The notes under the pieces are model-generated. The model was not told the DNA's origin. It saw only the letters and a program-made list of their open reading frames with translations, and did no database searches. The translations under genes and the position numbers were made by a program. Shown piece by piece: positions 23,250 through 30,145 of a stretch of DNA of 64,000 nt; positions within the stretch are counted from its first letter, which is position 1; every line of letters begins with the position of its first letter. The stretch is from Pseudolysinimonas_A sp039912695 (GTDB taxonomy: Bacteria; Actinomycetota; Actinomycetes; Actinomycetales; Microbacteriaceae). Location: the NCBI RefSeq assembly GCF_039912695.1, contig NZ_JBDSPJ010000024.1, forward strand, positions 62,001 to 126,000, in the 5' to 3' direction.

Positions 23250-24343
23250 CCGATCATGCTGTTCCGGCCAAGCCTGTGAAGGGGGCCACTTCGGCCGATG
23301 AGCGCCCTAAACCGAACACGCTCGCCGAATTGTTCGAGTCCGCGTACGCCTCGACCGGGCGACTCGGGCTCGCTGCGCGCGATGTGGAGGCGCTGAGCCG
23401 AGGCGTACTCGAGCCGTCGGTGGCCGAAGAGGCTGAAATGAGGGTCATCCGGGAACACGCGGCGCGCGACATTCAGTTGCGAGGTCTAGTGAACGCGCTG
23501 CAGCCGATCGCGGAGCATCGTCGCAAGGGTAAGGATTCGCTGCGAGATCGCGCCGGCGAACTTGGGGTGGAAGCACTTAGCCAGCACCCCGTGTTCGAGG
23601 GATGGGCTGCCGCACTTCGTGATCCCGAGAGCGGGGTCCGCGTCAGCGCCGCCGCCGTCTGGGATCGTGCGAAGTTGGTGAGTTCGGATCTACAATCGCC
23701 CGACTCGACTGCGCCGTTGAGCGAGGCTGCGGTGGAGCGTCTTCAGGCGAACTCCGTGACCGCACTAGCTCTCGTGCGGATAGTCCGCGGCGACTGGGAT
23801 CTCGCAGAGTTCATCGCGCAGCTCTCGGGGACCATCTGGCGCGCGCCAGCGCTCGCCGACGCGCGCGACACTGTGATCGCCGGCGTGCTCACTGGACCGG
23901 GTCGTCCAGAACCGCTCGCGGCGCTCGCGAGGGCTCTCGGTCGCGCGGCTGATCAAGCGCGCGCCGCGCTCGGCAAGTCCCAACAGGACGCGGCATTCTC
24001 GACCCGACGTGCACTCACTGCGGAGGCGCGAGGGGCCCAGCTGGAAGCCGAAGCGCAGGCTCTCGAGGACAGGATCCGCGCACTCGTTAGCGAACTCGAG
24101 GGCACGCGAACACAGGTGAAGGCTGAACGGGAGGCCGGCTCCGTGGCGCGCAGTCATCACGCCGATGACTACGAGGCGCTTCGCACTCGTGTGGTCCGCC
24201 AGCTCACCAAGCAGGCTGACCTGCTGGGTGACGGGCTCCATGCGCTCAGAAACGACAGCCTGAGGGTCGCGGATGAGTTCGTCGACCGAGCCCTCGCCGC
24301 GATCATCCGAGAAGTCTCCGAGCTCAAAGACATGGAGGGTTGA
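23246..24343 (+). CDS. Helical coiled-coil protein of the Hsp70-like operon
   Basis: 365 residues, almost entirely helical and charged. Residues about 232-298 form a probable coiled coil (LTAEARGAQLEAEAQALEDR and on). The last 55 residues are a separate helical segment (LRTRVVRQLTKQADLLGDGL, then DEFVDRALAAIIREV). A long coiled coil plus a helical domain beside an Hsp70 gene invites comparison with nucleotide-exchange factors of the GrpE kind, but no GrpE beta domain is visible and this is speculation. ATG 23246 overlaps the upstream stop; the next ATG is three bases after its stop. Confidence 0.7.
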   Translation: MTDHAVPAKPVKGATSADERPKPNTLAELFESAYASTGRLGLAARDVEALSRGVLEPSVAEEAEMRVIREHAARDIQLRGLVNALQPIAEHRRKGKDSLRDRAGELGVEALSQHPVFEGWAAALRDPESGVRVSAAAVWDRAKLVSSDLQSPDSTAPLSEAAVERLQANSVTALALVRIVRGDWDLAEFIAQLSGTIWRAPALADARDTVIAGVLTGPGRPEPLAALARALGRAADQARAALGKSQQDAAFSTRRALTAEARGAQLEAEAQALEDRIRALVSELEGTRTQVKAEREAGSVARSHHADDYEALRTRVVRQLTKQADLLGDGLHALRNDSLRVADEFVDRALAAIIREVSELKDMEG

Positions 24344-24345
24344 CG

Positions 24346-26121
24346 ATGCCGGTCGGCTTCGATTTCGGCACTACCAACAGCCTCATCTCGGTTGTCTCGG
24401 GCGATCGAGTAGTCGACGTCCTCGACTCCGAAGGACGCCCGCACCCTTCGGTCGTCCGCTACGAGGGGGAGAGAGTCGTGGTGGGTCGCGAGGCTCGCAA
24501 CGAACTAGAAGCCGTCGGCCTTGGCGTGCACGGCAACACTGTGCGGTCGCCGAAGGTCTTCCTCGGCGACGACGTGGTCGAGGTGGGCGGTGTTGAGATG
24601 AACCCCGTCGACGTAGTGGCGGATGTGCTCAAGCACGTGAAGGCGGAGTCGCTCAAGTCGCGGCAGGCTGAGCGTCTTGACGGGGTCCAGAGCGCCGTCG
24701 TCACGATCCCGGTCACTATGGACGGTCGCCGCCGCAGAGCACTGCGAGAGGCCTACGCGTTGGCGGGAATCTCGGTTGCACAGTTCGTGCACGAGCCGCT
24801 CGCGGCGCTCTACGGATACTTGCGAGGAGCCGTCGATTCCGAGGACCTGCGGCGACGGTTCGCCCGTCGCAACGTTCTGGTTGTCGACTGGGGCGGGGGC
24901 ACGTTAGACCTGACGCTCTGTCGCGTCGAAGCGGCGCGTATCCTCCAGCTGCGGAACGGGGGGACGGATCAGGTTGGCGGGGATCGCTTCGACGAGGTCA
25001 TCCAGAGCGAAGTCGTCCGGCGCTTCTCGCTCGCGAACGGCATCGGGCCGACCGATCAACCGAGCCTTGATTCCCGACTCCGGCTGCGTCAGGATGCCGA
25101 GAACAACAAGATTGAGCTGTCGCAGCGCGGGAGCATCTCGTTCTACCGCCCCGCCTACTTCCCGGAGTCAGGCGCGACCCTCGAGTATGAGCTCGCGCGA
25201 TCCGAGCTCGAGGAGGTCGTGCGCCCGTTGATTTCCGCCGGCATGTCCGAGATCGACTCGCTGCTGAGCAGCGTTGGCTTTGCGGCCGCGCAAGTCTCGC
25301 ACGTTGTAGTCGTCGGAGGCATGGCCGCGATGCCCGCAATCCGTAGCCACCTCTACGAGATGTTCGGCCCGGAACGCGTGCACGTGCCCGACAACAGTGC
25401 GACCCTCGTCTCACAGGGGGCCGCCTGGATCGCGCACGACGCCCAACGGCTGGTGCTCGCCAAGCCGATCGAGCTCGAACTCGCTCGCGGTGACTACCTT
25501 CCCCTCCTAAAGGCGGGCGATGCGATGCCGACGAACCGGGAGATCACACGGAACCGGGTGCACCTCTACTGCGCCGACCCCAGTGACGGAATCGCGAAGT
25601 TCGCGTTCGTCTCGCCAACAGAACTCCGCGAGCACCCTCAGGCGAGCAGTCGTCGCACGACGCTGGGCGTTGTGACGGTGCGCGTCGACAAGAAGGCGCC
25701 GCCGCTGACCGAGCGACTCGAGCTCGAAGTCAAGATCGACGACGACTTGGTCCTTGAGGTTACCGCGACCTCCGCGCAGGAGGGGGATAGCGATAGCGCA
25801 GACTACTACGATCTCGAGTTCGGACTAGGGCTGGGCGAGAACGGGCTTGCCTACTCCGTCGTTGAGGGCGAGTCAGCGGGCGAGCGTGCGACGGCGTCGG
25901 CGACCGGTCTGGCGATGAGAGTCAATCTCGCGCAGAATGCCGCAGATCAGGATGCGGTGCCTGGCGATGTGCTCTACCTCCACAGGCCGAGCGCCTTCTC
26001 GCCGCCGCCAATGCCGGGCCCGCTAGCCACCAACGCACAGAAGCAGGAGCACCTTTACTACCGCCCGTGCTCGGTGTGCAAGCGCCAGTGGGGCGATCCC
26101 GAATGCCGATGCGCGGCCTAG
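24346..26121 (+). CDS. Hsp70 (DnaK-like) ATPase with C-terminal cysteine cluster
   Basis: 591 residues from ATG 24346, with a GGAGGG ribosome site. The ATPase domain is intact: phosphate-1 loop DFGTTNS (6-12), connect-1 region VHEPLAALYGYLRG (148-161), phosphate-2 loop DWGGGTLDL (181-189), adenosine loop VVVVGGMAAMPAI (320-332). A degenerate beta-sandwich substrate domain follows (about 385-480). The alpha-helical lid of DnaK is missing; instead there is a low-complexity acidic stretch and C575-x2-C578 with C587-x-C589, a possible zinc site. It is not the housekeeping DnaK, which is longer at the C-terminus and normally sits with grpE and dnaJ. It is probably the motor of this accessory operon. 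Confidence 0.88.
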   Translation: MPVGFDFGTTNSLISVVSGDRVVDVLDSEGRPHPSVVRYEGERVVVGREARNELEAVGLGVHGNTVRSPKVFLGDDVVEVGGVEMNPVDVVADVLKHVKAESLKSRQAERLDGVQSAVVTIPVTMDGRRRRALREAYALAGISVAQFVHEPLAALYGYLRGAVDSEDLRRRFARRNVLVVDWGGGTLDLTLCRVEAARILQLRNGGTDQVGGDRFDEVIQSEVVRRFSLANGIGPTDQPSLDSRLRLRQDAENNKIELSQRGSISFYRPAYFPESGATLEYELARSELEEVVRPLISAGMSEIDSLLSSVGFAAAQVSHVVVVGGMAAMPAIRSHLYEMFGPERVHVPDNSATLVSQGAAWIAHDAQRLVLAKPIELELARGDYLPLLKAGDAMPTNREITRNRVHLYCADPSDGIAKFAFVSPTELREHPQASSRRTTLGVVTVRVDKKAPPLTERLELEVKIDDDLVLEVTATSAQEGDSDSADYYDLEFGLGLGENGLAYSVVEGESAGERATASATGLAMRVNLAQNAADQDAVPGDVLYLHRPSAFSPPPMPGPLATNAQKQEHLYYRPCSVCKRQWGDPECRCAA

Positions 26122-26124
26122 CCG

Positions 26125-27453
26125 ATGGCATCTGAGCAGGTCGTGGCGCTAGTCGTCGACTCGGGTGCCGTCGTCGCGCAGGCCATACGACGCCCGGTTC
26201 GCCTGACGCCTGACGGCTACGCAGGGATCGTGTTCGAAGGAGCGGTCTTCCCTCTTTTCGACGGGGACTGGATCGATGTCTCGGGCGCCTCCTGGGAGCC
26301 CGAGGACGCGCGAAGATTCCTGATCGCTGGCGCCAAAGTGCCGCATGCGCCGGGCCCAAAGTTCGCAACTTCCGAGCCCTTCGCGGGATATGAAGGGGAC
26401 TGGCACCTCGAATCAACAAGCCTCGGTCACTACCTGCAGTTCAACGGGCCGGAGCGGATCGCGGTCGAGGTGACCGCCGCTCTCGCCCGGGGCGGGTTGC
26501 CAGTTCAGCGGTGGGATGTCAGCTACCGTCCTGCCGAGAACGGTAGGCACTACGACTGGTTTGCGCGGCTGCGGTTTCCAGGCACCCGTGTCGATCTCGT
26601 AGAAGCGGTCAGGGCGATCTTCGCGGCGCCCGATGTGCAGCCCGAAATCGAGGTGGCAGGCGATGCGAGCCGAATCGCGGACCTCCAGCAGCGCGTTGAG
26701 TCGCTTGCCGAACATGTAGTCGAACTTCAAGCCCGTTTGGAGGTCGCAGATGCGCACGCGGTCGGCCTCCGCTCACGACTCGACATCGAGACGGAGCGCG
26801 GCTCGCGGCTCGACTCAATGCTCGAGCGAGCTCTTGAGCACCAGAGGGTTATCGCGGATCGGCTCGCCAGCGTGGGTGGCGTCGAATCAGACGTGTCCCG
26901 TTCGAAACTCCTCGCGGCCGAGAGATTAGAGCGAGAGGAGATGCTCGAGTTCGTCCTGGCCGAGAATGCCGAACTCGAGCGTCGGCTCGAGGAGACGGAG
27001 ACGCGAGCGCGTGTGGACGCTGAGCAGGTCGTTGCGCTCACCTCCGATCTAATCGAGTTGGCCGAGCGAGTCGAGGAGTTGAGCGACGACGACCGGGCGC
27101 GCTCCCGGCAGACGGCGGCGGCCCCGCCCCGCGGCGTGGTCGCCTGGGTGCTAAGCAGCTTCCCGCGACTCGAGTTCGTTCTCGATTCGCTCGACGAGCT
27201 CGTCGCATTCGAGGCTACCCAGGGCCTCAACCGCGTGCTCGTAGAGATTGATAGCGGCGATTCGGTTGGTCGGGACCTGGAGGGTGTCTTCGGCTGGCGC
27301 GAGGTATCAAAGGTCGCGACTGGGATCGCCGGTCGCGAAGATATGGGTCGGGTGTACTACCGGCCCGGCGGCGGACGAGTGCTCGTTTGCGTTCACATCA
27401 AGCGGAACGACAAAGAGCAGACGCGCCAGCTCCGGCGCCTCGCCGCTCTCTAG
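26125..27453 (+). CDS. Coiled-coil protein with possible RelE-like C-terminal domain
   Basis: 442 residues. Residues 1-175 are beta-rich (VVALVVDSGAVVAQAIRR, GIVFEGAVFPLFDGDW). Residues about 181-320 form a long coiled coil. Residues 338-442 are a compact alpha/beta domain (FPRLEFVLDSLDELVAFEA, WREVSKVATGI, MGRVYYRPGGGRVLVCVHIK, ending NDKEQTRQLRRLAAL). The last part recalls RelE/HigB toxins, where a strand pair like RVYYR..GRVLVC precedes a basic K-x-R segment; this is tentative. The gene starts four bases after the Hsp70 stop and closes the operon. Confidence 0.7.
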   Translation: MASEQVVALVVDSGAVVAQAIRRPVRLTPDGYAGIVFEGAVFPLFDGDWIDVSGASWEPEDARRFLIAGAKVPHAPGPKFATSEPFAGYEGDWHLESTSLGHYLQFNGPERIAVEVTAALARGGLPVQRWDVSYRPAENGRHYDWFARLRFPGTRVDLVEAVRAIFAAPDVQPEIEVAGDASRIADLQQRVESLAEHVVELQARLEVADAHAVGLRSRLDIETERGSRLDSMLERALEHQRVIADRLASVGGVESDVSRSKLLAAERLEREEMLEFVLAENAELERRLEETETRARVDAEQVVALTSDLIELAERVEELSDDDRARSRQTAAAPPRGVVAWVLSSFPRLEFVLDSLDELVAFEATQGLNRVLVEIDSGDSVGRDLEGVFGWREVSKVATGIAGREDMGRVYYRPGGGRVLVCVHIKRNDKEQTRQLRRLAAL

Positions 27454-27462
27454 CCAAGGAAG

Positions 27463-27756
27463 CTACTGTGTGCGAGGTGCTGACCTGACCAACCACTCGG
27501 CCACTGGCGGCTTGTCGGATGAAGGGAGGATCTCCGAATGCTGGCCCTGGAAAACGTTGTTGACCGGCGGGACGTTGAACTCGCCACACGTATAGACGAG
27601 AAAGCGATCGTGCCAGTCGTTCACGCTGTCGACTCGCCACTCAACTGCAACTCCCTTGAGCTTCATTTCCTCCTTGAACCGCTCATAATCCTTGAAGCGC
27701 GGGTCTTGGTCGCGTGCGACCAAGACCCGCTTGACTAGATCTGATCTCGCGCCCAC
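27463..27756 (-). CDS. Small protein with a possible phospholipase-D-like motif
   Basis: 97 residues. VKRVLVARDQDPRFKDYERF, then GVAVEWRVDSVNDWHDRFLVY and FQGQHSEILPSS. A W/L-HDRF-hhh segment after a beta strand is seen in PLD-like domains of bacterial conflict systems, where the HDR replaces one half of HKD. The rest of a full PLD domain is missing, so it could be a half-domain or a different fold. It overlaps the upstream membrane-protein gene by 22 bases and is convergent with the Hsp70 operon. Confidence 0.55.
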   Translation of the reverse strand: MGARSDLVKRVLVARDQDPRFKDYERFKEEMKLKGVAVEWRVDSVNDWHDRFLVYTCGEFNVPPVNNVFQGQHSEILPSSDKPPVAEWLVRSAPRTQ

Positions 27757-28421
27757 GCGCGAACAAAGTCTTGGTAGAGACCCTGAGTGAGCGCGACCTG
27801 CTCTTCAGCCCGACCTATGCCGCCGACCACCTTCTGCGCCACAGTCCAAAGCGACCTTCGGAGTGCCTCGCCTGGCACGATTTCACGCTCATTGAGCACG
27901 GCATTTGCGAGGTGCAGCAACGTGACCCTGGAGAAACGCGTGCGGCTAGACGCTTGAATGAGCGAGCCGACGAGGAGAGCGACTACTCCGACTGCAAGTA
28001 ATAGCCAATTTCCGCCCAAGACGAAAAATCCTCCCACGAGAGTAGTGATTGTTCCGCCGATGACGAGGACCCATGTGATCAAAATTGAGAGAGCGTCAAA
28101 TACTGCACCAACGGCCGACGCTGCGACCCCCACTGGGTAGCTAGCAAGTCGGCCACCGTTCTGGCCAGCACTTTCGATCGCGATCATGAGTTGGGGAGAG
28201 GCTCCAGCTACTGCCGAAATCCCGCCCAACAGGTACTCATCTTCTTTTCGTACCGCCGCTCGACGTGCGGCGCTCGCTAGGGCAGAGACCACGAGCGTTG
28301 TGATGACCCAAGCGATCACAACCCACCATGGAGCACCATTGAATGCCTGCACGACCGCCGCTAGCGTGATTACACCTGCAACGAGGCTTCCGACCCGCAA
28401 AAGTATCGCGAAAATGGCCAT
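27735..28421 (-). CDS. Unrecognised membrane protein of the island
   Basis: 228 residues with two pairs of transmembrane helices: about 5-25 and 32-50, then, after a soluble loop (RRAAVRKEDEYLLGGISAVAGASPQ), about 105-130 and 138-155. The cytoplasmic C-terminal helix region (VTLLHLANAVLNEREIVPGEALRRSLWTVAQK) ends at the overlap with the PLD-like gene. A GAGAGGAG ribosome site precedes the ATG. Base composition is lower in GC than the core genes. A membrane protein with a possible hydrolase partner may be an effector pair, but that is inference. Confidence 0.6.
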   Translation of the reverse strand: MAIFAILLRVGSLVAGVITLAAVVQAFNGAPWWVVIAWVITTLVVSALASAARRAAVRKEDEYLLGGISAVAGASPQLMIAIESAGQNGGRLASYPVGVAASAVGAVFDALSILITWVLVIGGTITTLVGGFFVLGGNWLLLAVGVVALLVGSLIQASSRTRFSRVTLLHLANAVLNEREIVPGEALRRSLWTVAQKVVGGIGRAEEQVALTQGLYQDFVRAWARDQI

Positions 28422-28655
28422 CTGCGTACTACTCCTCTCAGTGTTGTCAATCGCTCGGTGTCAGCGACCTGATCTCGCGTGGAGCGTTGATCTGACGTGG
28501 CTTCTTGGAGAGGCGGACGAGGGCCGAACTCACAGAGTTACAGCGAACTCTAGGGCTCGACCGCTAAGTCACGGCCCCATGTCGGCCGGTTCGCCCGGAT
28601 CGCTTTTGCAGTTGTGGTCGCGAGGGCCGAAGTGCTCAGTCTTCTCAGGGCACCT
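28422..28655. other. Gene-free stretch in the island
   Basis: About 230 bp between the membrane-protein gene and the aminotransferase remnant. No convincing gene, RNA or regulatory element was recognised. The aminotransferase frame runs on into it as random-looking sequence to a stop near 28571. Confidence 0.5.
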
Positions 28656-28883
28656 ACCGTCGCCCTCGAACGCGTACCAGGCGCCGGTGCGGTAGAGACC
28701 GGTCTGCGCTTCGTCGAGGATCAGCAGCATCCCGCGCTCGCGGAACTTCTCGGGCGGTGCCGCGAAATAGCCGAGCGGGGGTTCGATGATGCCGTCCGAC
28801 GACAGGATCGGTTCGGCGATGAAAGGTGCGAGCGACCCGGTCGAATGCGCGTGGATCAGCCGGAATGCGGCGTCGATGATGCG
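28656..28883 (-). pseudogene. Fragment of a class III aminotransferase (dialkylglycine-decarboxylase-like)
   Basis: 76 codons in one frame read RIIDAAFRLIHAHSTGSLAP, FIAEPILSSDGIIEPP, then GMLLILDEAQTGLYRTG. This matches the PLP-binding core of 2,2-dialkylglycine decarboxylase and related class III aminotransferases, including the EPILSSGG and LILDEAQTG segments. The N-terminal part, the catalytic-lysine region and the C-terminus are absent. Homology begins exactly at the edge of the 28-bp repeat, so the gene was probably cut by the recombination that made the island. Confidence 0.75.
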
Positions 28884-28905
28884 CCCGGAGAAGGCGCAGG
28901 TCCTC
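28878..28905. repeat. 28-bp repeat, right copy: probable island attachment site
   Basis: Exact copy of ssrA positions 20634-20661. It joins the truncated aminotransferase fragment on its left to the 3' end of the TPI-like gene on its right. The tmRNA T-arm and acceptor sequence do not follow cleanly. Confidence 0.6.
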
Positions 28906-28916
28906 GGGCTGGGGGA

Positions 28917-29675
28917 TTAGGGCTGACGGGTCAGCGCGTCGGCGTCATCAACGACTCGCGCCAACTGTGCAGGGTCGTGCGCGAAGCGGCCCAGGAAGAG
29001 GCCGTCGACGGCGCCGTTCAGTTCGGTCAGCAGGCCGGGTCCGGCGGATCCGCCGTAGAGCACGGCCGACCCCGCACGCTCTGACTCCGACAGGCTGGCA
29101 CGCAGGGCGCCACTCACGGCGGCGATGTGCGACGCCGGGGCGGGCTGCGCTGCTCCGATCGCCCAGCCGGGTTCGTAGGCGACCAACACCCGACCGGTGG
29201 GCGCTGCGGCGAGAGCCCGCTCGAGTTGCTCAACCGCCGCCCGGCCAGCGTCGTCGTCGTCGCGCTCGGAACCTCCCACGCAGATCAGCGGCGTGAGCCC
29301 GGCCCTCAGTGCGGCGGCGGTCTTCGCGGCGACGATGTCGTCGGTCTCGCCGTAGAGAGCGCGCCGTTCGAGGTGACCGACTTCGGCGATCGTTGCGCCG
29401 ATCTCGGCGAGTTCCGCCGCGCTCACCTCACCCGTGAACGAGCCCTCATCGGTCGCGGCGACGTCTTGGGCCCCGACTCGGATCGGGGTGTTGCTCAACG
29501 CCTCGACCGCATCAGCGATCTGGAGGTAGGTCGGCAGCACGAATAGTTCGACGCGTCCCGTCGCGAGCGCGGGATGCCCGCCCAGGCTCGACGCGACCTC
29601 GGCGAACCATTGCCGCGCCCGCGCGTGGCTGAAGTACATTTTGAAGCTCACCCCGACGACGAGCGGGGTCGTCAT
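28917..29675 (-). CDS. Triosephosphate-isomerase-like enzyme, probably L-erythrulose-1-phosphate isomerase
   Basis: 252 residues from ATG 29675. It keeps the TPI catalytic set: lysine in VSFKMYF, histidine in VGHLERR, glutamate in VAYEPGWAIG, and the YGGSAGP phosphate loop. It is not the glycolytic TpiA, since GNWKMN is replaced by VSFKMYF. In mycobacterial tetritol catabolism a TPI homologue (LerI) converts L-erythrulose 1-phosphate to D-erythrulose 4-phosphate, and the neighbouring RpiB-like and DhaKL genes match that pathway. Start and RpiB stop overlap. Confidence 0.85.
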   Translation of the reverse strand: MTTPLVVGVSFKMYFSHARARQWFAEVASSLGGHPALATGRVELFVLPTYLQIADAVEALSNTPIRVGAQDVAATDEGSFTGEVSAAELAEIGATIAEVGHLERRALYGETDDIVAAKTAAALRAGLTPLICVGGSERDDDDAGRAAVEQLERALAAAPTGRVLVAYEPGWAIGAAQPAPASHIAAVSGALRASLSESERAGSAVLYGGSAGPGLLTELNGAVDGLFLGRFAHDPAQLARVVDDADALTRQP

Positions 29676-30145
29676 CAGCAGGAGCCGGTCTGCTCGTACT
29701 GATCGATGACGGCCACCTTCTCGGCCGATGCCGACGCGGGGTCGAATCGGTACCCGACCCACTCGGCGACGAGCCGCCGGGCCAATTCGATCCCGATCAC
29801 CCGCTGACCCATCGTGAGCACTTGCGCGTCGTTCGAGAGCACGCCCCGCTCGACGGAGTAGCTGTCGTGGGCTGTCACCGCGCGGATGCCGGCCACCTTG
29901 TTCGCGGCGATCGCGACTCCGAGGCCCGTACCGCAGATCAGCAGCGCGCGGTCGGCTTCGCCCGCCGCGACTCGTTGGGCGGCCTCGATGGCGACCTTCG
30001 GATACGGCGTGTGTCCGGAGTCGTCGACTCCGACATCGACCACCGAGGCGACGCCGGAGTTCGCTTCGAGGTCGCGTTTGAGGATCTCTTTGTAGTCGAA
30101 GCCCGCGTCGTCACTTCCGACGATGATGCGCAGTGGTTCAGCCAT
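29675..30145 (-). CDS. RpiB/LacAB-family isomerase, probably D-erythrulose-4-phosphate isomerase
   Basis: 156 residues from ATG 30145 (AAGGAGATCACC ribosome site). Family motifs: IIVGSDDAGFDYKE, DVGVDDSGHTPYPKVA, the catalytic cysteine in LLICGTGLGVAIAANKVAGIRA, and NDAQVLTMGQRVIG. In the erythrulose pathway the homologue DerI makes D-erythrose 4-phosphate, which enters the pentose phosphate pathway. The gene overlaps the kinase gene by eight bases. Ribose-5-phosphate isomerase activity cannot be excluded. Confidence 0.85.
   Translation of the reverse strand: MAEPLRIIVGSDDAGFDYKEILKRDLEANSGVASVVDVGVDDSGHTPYPKVAIEAAQRVAAGEADRALLICGTGLGVAIAANKVAGIRAVTAHDSYSVERGVLSNDAQVLTMGQRVIGIELARRLVAEWVGYRFDPASASAEKVAVIDQYEQTGSC

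Noticed and set aside
24346..26121. Reading the Hsp70 gene as the housekeeping dnaK
   Set aside because: No grpE, dnaJ or hspR nearby, no helical lid or usual DnaK C-terminus, and it lies in an accessory island.
20700..28905. Intact prophage or integrative element
   Set aside because: No integrase, structural phage, replication or conjugation gene was found between the repeats.
28917..29675. Glycolytic triosephosphate isomerase (tpiA)
   Set aside because: The GNWKMN motif is altered, there is no gap/pgk neighbourhood, and it sits with DhaKL and RpiB-like genes, which fits the erythrulose pathway better.
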